From: Hyaloscypha bicolor E
Taxonomy: Eukaryota > Ascomycota > Leotiomycetes > Helotiales > Hyaloscyphaceae
Direction: 5' to 3'
Assembly: GCF_002865645.1 (NCBI RefSeq)
Contig: NW_020194589.1
Span: 1,472,812-1,536,811, forward strand
Length of the DNA stretch: 64,000 bases
Part shown: positions 36,067 through 47,619 of the stretch, piece by piece
Numbering within the stretch: the stretch's first letter is position 1
Layout of the letters: every line of letters begins with the position of its first letter
Notes under the pieces: generated by a model
Told to the model about the DNA's origin: nothing
The model's input: only the letters and a program-made list of their open reading frames with translations
The model's database searches: none
Position numbers and translations under genes: made by a program

Positions 36067-37729
36067 GCAAAGGAAAAGGGATTGCAAAACTTCAAAAATT
36101 TTAATCGTTGTTCAATATTCAAAATCTCATGGAACTTGGAATTATCAATGTTGCCTTTTGTGGAGTCTTGATTTGCAGGGCTGGGTGAGACAATGAGGTG
36201 TTGGCACCAGTAAGCCTTGCTCACCGATAAGGCTTTCTATCAAGGCAGACTTCTGCCTGCTCCCCTAGCCCCCACCACGCAAAACATCACAAAAACGCGA
36301 GAAAGAACTTTTTGAAAGTTACCAAGCAGGACAGCCTCAAAACAATCTGGCCTGTGGTCGCATTGCCTCTACGGATTGATACTCTTCTCCTAGTGTCGCG
36401 TTAATGCCGTAGAGATGGCATTGTGACCACAGCCAGAAGAGGACACACTACTGTACAAGAGCAGGCTACACCACACGACGCGTTCGATCACGGCAGCGGC
36501 AGTATAGCGGCGTAGTATTGCCCTACGAAGTGTAACGATCGAGCCCAAATATTAATGCCTCCTCAGTTACACACATATACAGCCCAGATGGGCTTTGGGT
36601 CGACCCATCGCCCTCCGACTTCGTTTGCAAGATTCCACAACGACAAATCCTCGAACAGAACAGTATCGTCTTTCTCGCTAATTAACGACCCAGACAAACT
36701 GCACGCTACACTCGGTGCAGCAATATATAGATCAGACAAATGGTCCCTGTCGCCTCTTTGTGGAGAAGGAGCTGGGACTCCAGGAAGCCCGGAGGGGATT
36801 GATATGCGTTGGGGAGACTGAAGGTATGAGGACACGGGTTGGACAGCAGCAGCGGCTGCTAATGAGCCACACACAAGGAAAGGATACAAACAAGGCACTT
36901 CTTAATATGGATATATATATACGTATAGGCGTAGATAGGAGCCAGACCAGGTGTAGTAGAGGTGAGATAGGTAAATAGACCCGAGCAGGCTTGAGCCGAA
37001 GCTAAGCCATGCCTGAGCCGCCTTGAGCAAAGGCGGCGCGGGATCACGTGGCCCGAAGGCGGGGAGATTCTGGTCAAGAAACAGGGGTTTCCAAGCCACA
37101 ATTCGCGGGGAATGACGTCGGGCGACAGGGGTTCAGGGGTTCAGACGTCATACTTGAAATGTACGGCTTGACTTTCATCGTCAAGCAATGAAGCATAATT
37201 AAGATATATGAAATAGAACAACATCCACAATTATTCCATTAATGTGTGAGTGTTTTTCTTTGTAGCAGTCAAAATAATGATGAAGAATTTCCCAAAACGC
37301 AGAGCTCCAGAGATGGGGAAAACCGCGGGGTAAGAGGTGAAGTTTCACAATCAACACAAGCTACAATGAGGCTTGGGCAAATCAAGCAAAGTGAAAGCAG
37401 GTCCTGATCCGACGTCCAGCCTTGAAAGTGACTGGCTCGTGGAACAGAGCCAAGACCAAGGCTCCAAACGGGAACCAATAACGCGGCCGTTGAAGACGTC
37501 AGAATCTTGCCTGAGAAACTCGTTTTATCAAATCCTTCCCTCTTACCGTCCCCATAAAAATTAAGTTTCCAAGAACAACCAGCCCATCCCGCTCCACTTC
37601 CGCCATAACTGCACTTGTACAAAGCTTAAGATACCCTTTAACCTCTCTCTAATCCGCCAGACATACAATCTCAACCTCTGCGTTACTTTGAGCAACTTGA
37701 GATACTTTACTTCACTTCACTTCATCACA
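36067..37729. other. Long intergenic region with no supported gene
   Basis: Balanced composition. Short open frames on both strands (up to 117 codons) show no domain or consistent splice signals. The last 60 bp before 37,730 are CT-rich (three CTTCA-type units), which looks like the leader of the next gene. Confidence 0.5.
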
Positions 37730-38696
37730 ATGGAGACAGTAAATAACCTCGCATCGGTGGCATCGCGCGCCATCTGGGGAGAGGGGAACGGCACTAATGG
37801 AGCCCAGACGAAGGACAGTGAGAGCAAGGGCCAGGAGCCAGTCAGCGGGGAGACAGGCAACGTTGAGGCAGGCGAGCCTTATGATAAAGGAAACTCTGGT
37901 ATATCTCCTTGCCTCTCCTCCTCTCCAAGTCTCTAACCCTCGCAGAACCAACCTCCACACCCTCCGAGCCCAAGACTACCGCAGATGAACCCATCACTTC
38001 CACCCTGACACAAAACCCCAAAGTAACGGACACGACAAGCTCAACGACGGATAGCATCGGTGACTCCAAACCCAGCTCCGCAGCCCCAAACGCAGCAGAC
38101 CCCTCTTCGGCCCAACAACCCACGCAAAAACAACAAGGTGCTGACCGGCCATCCGACGAACCATCTTCTCCTGAACACGAGAGGATCAAGGAGACGAAAG
38201 CGGAGGCAGAGGACGCGGCGAAGGTGGATATAACTGGACCGGGCCCGAAGACTCTTGAGGAGAAGGCGAGGGAGAGTGGAGGTGTGGTTGGTAAGGGAGA
38301 GGGAGAGGGAAAGGGAAAGAGTGGCGAAGGTGAGGGGGAAGAAGAGGATGGACCGCAGAAGAAAAGTCATGGCGAGGGGACGGGCGAGAAGTACGTTAAG
38401 TCTAGTGGGACGGTGGCTGATGGGGGGGACTTCGATGCTGCGAATCCCGGGGCAGGGAAGGAGGCTGATCGTGAGTTTATCCCTTACTAACTTCAGAGTG
38501 TGAGGAGAGGTGATGGGGATGAGGGCTAATAAAAACAGGACTGCTCGAGGAGGAGGGAACCACCCATGAGTCTGCTGCCGCGGGACCTCCTGTTAGTGAG
38601 GAAAAGGTTGGTGGCAAGGACGAGAAGGCTTCTAAACCTAAGTTGAGCGAGAAAATTAAGGCGAAGTTGCATATTGGGGGGAAGGATAAGGACTAA
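37730..38696 (+). CDS. Disordered ascomycete protein with GEGTGEKYVKSSG motif
   Basis: Three exons: 37,730-37,898, 37,946-38,470 and 38,539-38,696, giving 283 residues. Introns are 47 and 68 nt; the first has a CTAAC and the second a CTAAT branch site. The N-terminus (METVNNLASVASRAIWGEG…) and a 'QEPVSGETGNVEAGEPYDKGN' block are followed by a long Ser/Thr/Pro/Glu-rich disordered part and a Gly/Glu/Lys repeat. Then comes the conserved GEGTGEKYVKSSG…DGGDFDAANPGAGKEADRLLEEEG region, which runs across the second intron, and a short Lys-rich C-terminus (LSEKIKAKLHIGG). The pattern is common in filamentous ascomycetes and often carries a misleading 'glycine-rich cell wall structural protein' label. 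There is no signal peptide and no known biochemical function. Confidence 0.85.
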
Positions 38697-39455
38697 ACTT
38701 AAACTCGAGAGGACGATTAATCACTTGATGGATGAGGTTTTCCTTCTGAGGTCGTGTTTTTATTAAGTTTGGGAGGATAGGGTCGATTGAGATGATGATT
38801 GAGATGGAATTTAGGATTCGGCATCTGGGAATCGGTAATTGGATTAGGAACAGGAATGGAAGATAACTTAATACCGCCGCTGATAACTTCTTATTGGGAT
38901 GTAGGTGGGTTCAAAGCTTCTTTCATCGTCTAGACGCTTCCCACGAGTACTATCCTGGATTACTCACCGATAATTGATTTCGTTAACAATCTATTTCTCC
39001 TGAAATAACTTCATTAATTTCTAAGTTTTTCGAATTATGTTTATTATATTCGAAAAGCTTTTTCTGCCTTTATAAATTTGTACTCCTTAGAATTATCATG
39101 TTTAGATTCTAAGGTTTTAGATTTTTTGCGTTTAAGAACAGGCTCTAATTTGCCCCGAAAGTAGCGACTACAGCGATGGATTGGTCAATTCGAAAAATTG
39201 GTGAGTAATCTACTACGGTAGTACTAATGAAACTTAGAAGCTAGACCCAGATATTTAAAATGGAATCTTGGTCACAGGAACTCCGAATGTGCCATCCTGC
39301 CCTCTGAGGGCTCGAGCTCTTAAATCCGAACTAACTTGCTAAGCCAACAATACGGACACAATCTACCGTTCCTCTCCCTGAACATTTGAGACTCCCATTT
39401 CACCATCACCCAATTTTTCCTCTATCCCGCTCATGCTCATCGAACCCACAGATTA
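38697..39455. other. Convergent intergenic region
   Basis: Lies between the 3' ends of two convergent genes. A moderately AT-rich patch at about 38,990-39,130 contains TTTTCGAATT/ATTCGAAAAG palindromes. No gene is seen. Confidence 0.5.
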
Positions 39456-40442
39456 TCAATAGCTGGAAGGCAGAACACCCAACCGTCCACCATCAGTAAC
39501 AAGCACAATCCCATTCAAGTACGCTCCCGCCCTACTGGTCAAATAGAGCACCGTACCCGCCATATCCTCCGTCATCCCCGGCCTCTGCAGTGGGATCACG
39601 GATTTGAGGGCCTCGTCCCCCCCTTGCTTCAAAAAACGCTCCAGAAGGGGCAGTGTCACTAGCTCGGAAGGGTAAACTACGTTCTTCATCAACCTATCGC
39701 CCAGGAACCACGATTCTTGGGGAGGGGGTAAGGGGACGTACTTCCAGGCGCAATAACATTACTCCTTATATCGAATGGCACAAACGCCGTAGCGAGCTGC
39801 TTCATCATGTGCGTGGTGCCCGCCTTGGACGCCGAATACGCAAATCCGGCCAACGGAACGCGATTATAGGCACCAATACTCGAAACCGCAATCACCTGGC
39901 TCAACTGCTCTACATTCTTCCTCTTATTTCCCTCGGCTAATAGTTCGAGGAATGCGATGATGCAGAGATACACGGCAGAGGTGTTGACTTCCATTGTTTG
40001 AGTGAACTCGGTAATTGAGGTGTTCCAGAGGTACTCGCGATACTGGGAGAGAGACGGGTTTGGCGGCATGGCCAAGAGGGTTGGTCCTGCGATGCCGGAG
40101 TTGGCGATTAGCACGTTGATGAAGCCTTCGTTTTTGGTAATCGTTTCGACGGCTCGTGACAGGTCCTCTTTCGAGGTTACGTCCCCTTGAAGAGGGATGA
40201 TGTTGCCGTATTTCTGACCATCGATGAGTAAGTGAGGGATTGGGGAGGCGGGAGGAACGAACTGCTTCTTTTGCAGCTGTTTGGAGCGTTTCAAGTCGAC
40301 GTCCGATAATATAGACTTTTGCGCCGTTGTGCTCGAGGGCTTTCGCCATCATTAGGCCGATGCCGGTTCCCCCGCCAGTAATCACAGCCACCAATCCTTT
40401 CACCCCAAACAAGGAAGCAGCATCGAGAGAAGACATCTTCAA
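39456..40442 (-). CDS. Classical short-chain dehydrogenase/reductase
   Basis: Three exons: 40,442-40,263, 40,213-39,742 and 39,676-39,456, giving 290 residues. Introns are 49 and 65 nt; the second has a strong GTACGT donor, and splicing restores the SDR reading NVIAPG/IYPSEL. The cofactor motif TGGGTGIG is at about residues 22-29, a degenerate NSG in place of NAG near 98-100, the active-site Ser in VSSIGAY (about 171-172) and the YxxxK pair at Y186/K190. The R-rich segment after beta-2 (GRRLETL) suggests NADP(H). Closest in feel to fungal oxoacyl-reductase/RhlG-like SDRs; the substrate is unknown. M3 (40,436) is an equally good start. Confidence 0.88.
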
Positions 40443-40921
40443 ATAGTTGCGGAAATTTTGAAGTTAGACATGTTGAAGTTGCGGGATGAGGGGACGATAT
40501 ATATGCCTGGTTGTACGCGGACTCGCTGTTTGATCACTCAACACTTTGACTTGGTGACCAAGCACGTTGCGAAACACCGAGTTCACTCCTAATCATGCCT
40601 AGACCATCATACGAGTTCACCAATAACCTTCTTGCTACCAGCTCACGCGCTTGTGACCTTGCGTCTGACTGCATGGTGCATTGTTGTGCTACAGCTGTCA
40701 GCACTCTGATTTGTTCGCTCCTACAACCATCCAGCTCCAGCGTCCCTATGACGCGTTGGAGAATGCAGCCATAGCCAGATTTCGGTGATCAGGTGGGGTT
40801 TTCCGTTGAGCCTCCTTTGCCTTTGCAGCTTCCTCGGCCTTGCGAATCTGCTTCCAAAGCTCCCATTCCTTCCTCCTCCTCTCAATCTCAGCGTTCAGCA
40901 GAGCCAGTCTACACACCTGAA
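40443..40921. other. Upstream region of the SDR gene
   Basis: Presumed promoter of the SDR gene (minus strand). It contains an ATATATATGCC stretch about 55 bp upstream of the SDR start that could act as TATA. No gene is seen. Confidence 0.4.
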
Positions 40922-42005
40922 ATGTCGCCGGACAGTCGAATTGACCGTCGGACTGTCCGCGATAGCGGCGATAAGCACGATTCTGCCGGCTACACCGCGC
41001 ATTACCTCTTTTACTCTCTCTCTCTCTTTACCTTACCCACTATAAGATTTTATTAGGTAGACTAAAGCTTATACTTATATCGCTTACGAGCCTTATAAGC
41101 TTCTTACTTCACAGGCTTTACAGGCTTCACTGGCCTCTCTCACACGCCTCGCTCGCTTAAATATCACGCTGATATGGCGCCTGCGTCTCACTAAAACCGA
41201 AGAAATATTAAAAGTCTAAGGTTATTATTCTATTATTATATATAGCTAAACCTTTATATAAATTAATATAAACTTAGAATTCTTATTATCTAAAAAGTAG
41301 TTTCTTATAATCCTTAAGGTTATAAATATTAGATTATATCGTAGTAAATTATTTAGGTTTAAAAGAAACGGAAAAGTTGGTCAGCAAACGCAGCGCAACG
41401 GATAGGCCTTACAGGCTTCGCAGGCCTCACTTGCAAGCTCACAGGCTTCACCGGCTTCTCAAACCTCCGTTTCAGGCTTCACAGGCGTTACTTGCAGGCT
41501 TCACAAGCCTCTCTCACGGGCTTGCACGGGCCTTATCCGTTGCGCTGCGGCCAGGTGCGGACCTCGCTAAACTTAAGGAACACCAAAACTCACACGCTTC
41601 CAATTCCAATTGCTGTACCAAACCTTTATAGCAGTTCTAACAAATATGGTATTCTTGTAGTGTAGAGGGACAATTAACAGTCTATACGAGAAATTAAACT
41701 TCTTATTATTATATAGAACTTTATCTCAGTTCAGAACTGGGAGAAAATCTGTTAGCGAGGTCCGCACCTGGCCGCAGCGCAACGGATAGGCTTATATGCC
41801 CTCGTATGCTATAATTATAAGCTCTCCTTTGCTATATGCTCACGTGCGCTATGAAAACTCACTTATAAGGCTTTTAGAGCTTATAAGCTTATGGACATTA
41901 CTAAGAGAGCCTATAATTAATGTGGTGCGGGGTGGCTATTCTGCCTTCACTACCCTAGGTTATCGCCACAATCGCGGATAGTCCGACTGTCCGGAGACGC
42001 GACAT
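40922..42005. mobile_element. 1.08-kb non-autonomous inverted-repeat element
   Basis: Both ends start ATGTCGC when read inwards and contain CGGACAGTC and a GGACTGTCCGCGATAGCGGCGATAA-like block. The right end has 3 mismatches in the last 25 bp, and the left carries an extra 12-bp insertion. Inside there is no gene: an AT-rich core, ACAGGCTT-type short tandem repeats (about 41,100-41,150 and 41,405-41,520) and a smaller inverted-repeat unit (41,531-41,790). No clear target-site duplication was found. It behaves like a MITE or solo inverted-repeat element, probably a nested pair. Confidence 0.65.
41531..41790. repeat. Inner 260-bp inverted-repeat unit
   Basis: The arms 41,531-41,570 and 41,752-41,790 are reverse complements, differing only by one extra T. 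They include the core TTGCGCTGCGGCCAGGTGCG. A partial third copy (CAGCGCAACGGATAGG) lies at 41,391-41,406. This is the size and shape of a MITE nested within the larger element. Confidence 0.75.
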
Positions 42006-43098
42006 ACAAAGGTCAAGTATATCCACTTGTCTCAAATATACAAGAGGATTTGCTATTTTCGAGAAATGCATCCCTGACTGAATATACAAATCGGGCTTTG
42101 TACTTTCTGAGAAGTGTATCCTTGAATGTCCAAGGAAAACTTGGTACGTACTGGATATTTCCCTAGGTGTACAAGAAGAGCTTGTAGTTATTACACTTTG
42201 AATAGTTTCAACGACTTGTAGATTTTTCGGGCACAATTCCACGAAAACTATTTCCAGCTTTTATGCTTTTAACATCTCCCGAGGGGGAAATACCCAGCTC
42301 TCATACGTTCTTGTACTATGTTTTAAAGATAATTTAGACCTGTATTTTGATCGAGAGGTGGTTCTAGCTCTATTCAGGGAGGTGCGCGGAAACACTGTTC
42401 ACTTCGGGCTTAGACTCGTCAGCATTCAATAAATTGTATTTATGTAGCAAGGGTCTAACCTAGCAAGAATGCCTCTCCGTGCGGGGCGTCCGTGATGCTA
42501 CCCGGGAAATCAGATAGGCTACTTGCGGGATTTTATGCAGCATACCATGGAGGTCCAAATTTTTCCAGGCATGGATTCTCGGGGTATTTCCAGGCCCTAT
42601 TCCTTCGCACTGAATGCAATTTGATGAGAATCAAACAACTCACTCAGAAACTCGACTCTCAAGCATATGTCTGGATATCAATGAGTGGAAGGATCAAGCA
42701 GTTTGTATGGGCCAATTGAATTAACTGATAATTCCGTAGTGAGAACTTCACTTCACAAGAGAATCCTGACCCCTGGTCTAAAAGTTCGCGCAAAAAGAGA
42801 ATCATCTCCGTTTCCAAGGCCATGGTCACTACGATTGTTGCACCAATCTGCGTGTTGATTGTAGATATCCTTGCATCTCGATATTAAAACCATCGCCTCT
42901 ACATTCCCGTTTCCCATCCTTCTTGTCTTACTTCCCAACAGTTGAAGTCAGCTCCAGCCTTACTATAGCCTGTACGTGAGATACCTTCCAGGCGGGGTGG
43001 CCCACCAAGCGGCTTCAACTGACAACAAAACGGTTTTTTTAGAACAAGTCGAACGCCTCCAATCCACAAGGCAAATCTGCTTGTCTCGGACTTTAAGC
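42006..43098. other. Intergenic region upstream of the hydrolase gene
   Basis: No supported gene. The segment before 43,099 should hold the hydrolase promoter. Short frames here lack recognisable features. Confidence 0.45.
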
Positions 43099-44173
43099 AT
43101 GAAGGTTTTCCCGAACCTGCTCGTCGCAATTGGCTTGGTGGCTTTTGCAGCCGCACAGGGCGATGTTGGGGTTATGGGCGCTGAAAAGCGGACGGATTCA
43201 GAAAACGGGTTGGACTTTGTGTACCCATTTCCCGTGCACAATTATCAGTTTACCTCGCAGCTGAAAACCTTGGAAATGGCATACATGGATATTTCCCCAA
43301 TCGGAAAATCAATCGGAAACATCGTTCTCCTCCACGGGAAAAACTTCTGTGGCTGCACCTGGAACGCCACGATAGACGTCCTCCTCGCTGCTGGCTATCG
43401 GGTTATTGTTCCAGATCAAGTGGGATTCTGCAAATCGACGAAACCCACCAGTTACCAATTTACGCTCGAACAACTCGCTCTCAACACCAACAATCTTCTC
43501 CACTCCTTGAACGTCACAAATGCAACCATCATGGGCCATTCGATGGGTGGGATGTTATCTGCAAGATACGCTCTCATGTTCCCCTCCCAGACATATCGCC
43601 TCGTCATGGTCGATCCACTTGGATTAGAAAACTGGTTTGCTTTAGGTACGGAGCCCTCCTCAATACCGACACAAGTAGATAGCGGTTTATAACTGGTTTG
43701 CAGGTGTTCCCTATCAAGCAATTGACGTCTCATATTTGACGGAGCTGAACACAAGTTATACCAGCATCCAATCGTACCAACAGGCAACCTATTATGGTGG
43801 AACTTGGAATGCTTCGTACGACGTTTGGGTAAACATGCTTCTCAGTATCTATAAAGGACCACTAGGCACTCATTTCGCGTATAACATGGCTTCGACGACT
43901 GACATGATCTTCACCCAACCGGTGATCCAAGAGCTGCCCAATCTGAAGATGCCATCGCTTCTTCTGGTCGGGGATCTCGACAACACAGCCATTGGAAAGG
44001 CTTGGGCACCTGCAAGCGTCAAGCCATTGTTAGGTCACTACGACATTCTGGGGAAGCAGGTTTCTGCAATCGTTCCTAACTGCACCCTGGTGGAGTTCCC
44101 GGGTCTGGGCCACGCTCCGCAGATTCAAGCTCCAGACACATTCCACGCAGCGTTGTTGGGCTGGCTAAACTGA
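43099..44173 (+). CDS. Secreted alpha/beta-fold hydrolase, bacterial-type
   Basis: Two exons: 43,099-43,645 and 43,704-44,173, giving 338 residues (58-nt GT-AG intron). The start was chosen because it gives a clean signal peptide (MKVFPNLLVAIGLVAFAAAQ). The oxyanion region VLLHGKNFCGCTW is near residues 77-89. The nucleophile elbow GHSMGG puts Ser at about 148, the acid is in GDLDNTA (D273 or D275) and the His in GLGHAPQ (H319), so the triad is complete. Several N-x-S/T sites fit secretion. The 'YPFPV…LEMAYMDI…VVLLHGKNF'-type opening is what I associate with periplasmic bacterial hydrolases, so horizontal acquisition is possible. Substrate unknown. Confidence 0.88.
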
Positions 44174-45759
44174 TGACTTCGACATGGGTGTCACGCTATT
44201 TTTAGAGCCGTTGAAGCGTATAAACAGGGCTGGAATAGGACTGAAAAAGCAAATTGTGATAAGGCAATAATCGGGCGGATTCGGGCCATGTGGAAATTCC
44301 CGTCTCTGGACTTGAACATTATTCAAATAAGTCCTTCGTAGTCCGTCCAGCGATTGAAATGTATCGGGCTCAACAAGGCTTTCTGAATGGTCGCGAGAAA
44401 AAGTTAGATCTAGCGACAGGCCATGCCCTTTGCCGGATTGTGCCGTTGAGCATGTGGGTTGTAGGGGTGTTGTGGGAATCGTGGTGGGTTGGAGGCATAT
44501 TTATTTAACCCACAAAAGTATATCGAGGGATGCTTCTACCGTTGACACTCTAATCTGGAGACGAGACCGCTCGAGCATCATATTGAACATTGACAAGAAA
44601 GACAAAGCCCACCAGGTGGGCGGGACGCTGGTTCGAATGGTTCATGCAGTGAGGATTGGTGGGGTAAATTGGGGTTCCGTGCGAAGGGCGAGTTCTCGGG
44701 AGCTTCCCTCAAAATTATTAGTCTTCGAGCGGGCTTGAAAATTGATGATTGTCCCTTTGGAAAGTGCGGAGATACTTCCTTCTCTCCCAAACTTGCCGGG
44801 ACTGCCTCATAATTGAACTCTATCCGGCCCATTTTCTCACGAACTCAAATAAATTCGTGATCAATAAGGTTTGAGTCTCGACCCAAGGGTATCATTCCCT
44901 GGTGATTTGCGAAATGATGGGTCGAACGCCACAATGGATGCCAGCATTCCCATCCCCGGATATTCTCCTCAGGGGTAACCCACCACCAACTCCCTACAAA
45001 TAGCTACTAACCTGTCAACGATCAGCTGATAATTACGGCAGTTGAAAGTATGTTCCGGTATGTTAGATTGATGGCTTGTAAGAAAGAGGGAACGATCAAG
45101 AAAGCGTGTATCTTTCCGCTTCCCCCACATCATTTGAGCAGAGTTCGCACAGTGGCCCAAGTTTCAACCCCGGATTTTTGAAGGCCCAGACCTTGACGAC
45201 TTGGCACGCCTCCAGATCTTGGGAGCTCCTGGGCCCACCTCGCTCCCGCCCCCAGTTGAATCAAATTAGGCAGAATATTTGGAGAAGAACGGGATAGAAC
45301 ATCGTATATCTCGCAATTTTACTAGTTACGCCTCACTCAACAAGCCGTTTTAATTGGGTGATCGGTTGGATGAATTCCTTTCCCCTGTCCCTCCCGTGCC
45401 AAATTCCCGCATCTCTGGCGTGCATCTTCAAACCCCCTGAATTATGACATATTAAGAAATTCAAGGCGTCCGAGCTTTGTCGAGACGATCCGGAGGCCCG
45501 TTCCAGGTGGCAATATTGAGGCAATCTACGGTGCGGCGTTACATTGACACCGAAGCTGAAAACCCCTCGGAACTGCAGGTTCGGTTGAGATGGCTGGTTT
45601 CAGCTCTCGGGACTGCACCGACATGTGCTTTCAAGATACTCAACGGCTTATCGTGGAGCACATATGTTGGGTCTTCCCCGCTCAGCTCAGAACTCCACTA
45701 TGCTCCGAGTAGGACTTCCACTTCTGATCAAATTTTGATTTCTGTTATGTGAAGATGAG
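44174..45759. other. Intergenic region with no supported gene
   Basis: 1.6 kb of balanced composition. Scattered frames of 60-102 codons show no domains and no splice continuity. It must include the promoter of the rhodopsin-domain gene. Confidence 0.5.
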
Positions 45760-47144
45760 ATGGCAGCAGGCATTTCGGACCTCAATCATGGCAACTACGA
45801 GCGTGTAGCCTGCCTTGTCTTTGTTGTTCTTATACCAACGTTTCTCTTCACTCGGTTCTGGAGTCGATTATTGTCCAAACAAGTTGGGTCAGACGACTGG
45901 GCAGCGCTTGCGGCTGGTGTACGAAACCCTTCACAATCAATCCACAGTCTGAGTTACTAATGAATGGAGCTTGCAGATCTTTGCACTTTCTTGCAGTATC
46001 CAGACGCTCGTCGGTATGTTTCTGGAATTACTTGAACGTAAATATATTGCATCTTACTTCGGTTTAGCAACGGCGCATGGATGGGGACGTCACAAAGTTA
46101 ACCTTGACGCGAAGGACCTTCGATTAGTTCTTATTGTAAGATGAATCTACTATTGCCCCTCATGCTCACAAGATCTACTCAAAGCTGAAATAAAAAGCTT
46201 CACTGGACCTTTCAAATCACGTATAAAATCACCGTTGGCCTCAACAAAACCTCCATGCTGCTCCTCTACCTACGAATTATGCCCCAAAGAATATCCCGCA
46301 TTACCTGCTGGACGCTCTTGGCTCTCGTTGGTCTGTTTGCATTTGCTACCACCGTTGCTAGTATCTTCCAATGTATACCGGTCGAAAAAGCTTGGATCAA
46401 GTCGGAGAACGGACATTGCTACAGCCTGACGAGAGCATGGTATGCGAATGCTGGCTTCTCCGTCGTTACGGACTTTGTCATCCTGTTTCTGCCGATGCAT
46501 ATGGTCTACAATTTACATAGAGCGAAGAAAGAGAAGATATTACTGTATGCAGTATTTGGAGTTGGAATGTTGTAAGTAATCTTGCCTATAAATTATTCCC
46601 TGTCATAGGATAAGTTACTAACATTGGTTAAGCGTCACGTTCACAAGCATTATGCGAACATTCATGCTCAAAGGCGCAGATAATCCAGATATTACCTGTT
46701 TGCGTCTCTCGGGGTTCAGCTCTGATTTAAAAATGCTAACAATTGCCTGTAGACGACGTAAAATCCGGCTTCTGGTCCCTAATCGAAATCAACGTCGGCG
46801 TAATTTGCATCTGCCTTCCACCTCTCCGAGCCCTCCTATCACGACAATTCCCCTCTCTCAACTTTGTAATTTCAGGCAGCGACCCTTATCCACAGCCATA
46901 CCTATCCTCCAGCATCTCGGCACCGAAAAGCGGGGGCTCATCTGGAATACGGAAGGGGAGAGGACAAGCGCCATTGAAGAGTGAAGAAGAGTTGGTGTAT
47001 TTCACGGATGAGAACAGTCTATCGTTGGTGGATAATGGGATCACGGACACGACAGGATATAAAGTTGCAAACATGGGGAAAGAGGGGGAGAGGGTTGAGA
47101 GGGTGCATGTTAGGTTGCAGCATTGGGAACGGCAGGAGCGCTGA
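45760..47144 (+). CDS. Fungal rhodopsin-domain integral membrane protein
   Basis: Six exons: 45,760-45,918, 45,977-46,013, 46,068-46,135, 46,198-46,571, 46,633-46,697 and 46,753-47,144, giving 364 residues with phase kept at every junction. The order fits the Pth11-like fungal rhodopsin-domain family without a CFEM domain. TM1 (CLVFVVLIPTFLFTRFW) is followed by the 'DDWAALAAG' loop, TM2, a 'HGWGRHKVNL' loop and TM3 (LHWTFQITYKITVGLNKTSMLLLYLRI). A 'CIPVEKAW…GHCY' extracellular loop precedes TM5 (VVTDFVILFLPM), 'HRAKKEKILLYAVFGVGML' and the last TM (…INVGVICICLPPLRALL). The cytosolic tail is hydrophilic. Members are candidate surface receptors, but most have no known ligand. The first donor can be read as GTGTAC or GTACGA; only the latter keeps frame. 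Confidence 0.88.
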
Positions 47145-47619
47145 AGAGGCGAGGCCGACGTGAAGAAAATGATTATTACGGCAAGCCAAGAAGGCCAGTG
47201 GCAGAAGACATGTACACGAAACACACGGTGAGCAATGGAGGCAACAGCCGAAGAGTCTCGCAGTCGAACGATTGTTTAGGATCTCGCGGCACCACGGAAC
47301 GGAAGCTTGATCATCAGACAAGATGGGATGTACACACAAAGGTTTCTCGGGAAGCTGTTTTCGGAGTTCAAAATAGGGTAGGGATTAAGGAAGCAGCTAG
47401 CGGGAAAATACATTATTACTAGGATCCTCTTGTTCTCTCTCGTGTGCTCAACCCAAGCTGCCACTCATTCTAACCAAACTCATGTCCATTAGAGAAGCAC
47501 ACATCACATCATAACAAAAAGTCAACCAGTAAATACCGTGCCAGCCTCAATCTCTTCGAATGTTTCTATCGTGTGTTTTCAGATCTTCTACTTCATCTCT
47601 CCCCTCTGGCCCCGTTTCA
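47145..47619. other. Intergenic region between convergent features
   Basis: Lies between the stop of the rhodopsin-domain gene and the decayed 3' end of the SDR pseudogene. No gene is seen. Confidence 0.45.

Noticed and set aside
36555..36898. Overlapping 88- and 111-codon frames, one with an Ala-rich signal-like start
   Set aside because: No domain or splice continuity, the frames overlap on both strands, and composition resembles random balanced DNA.
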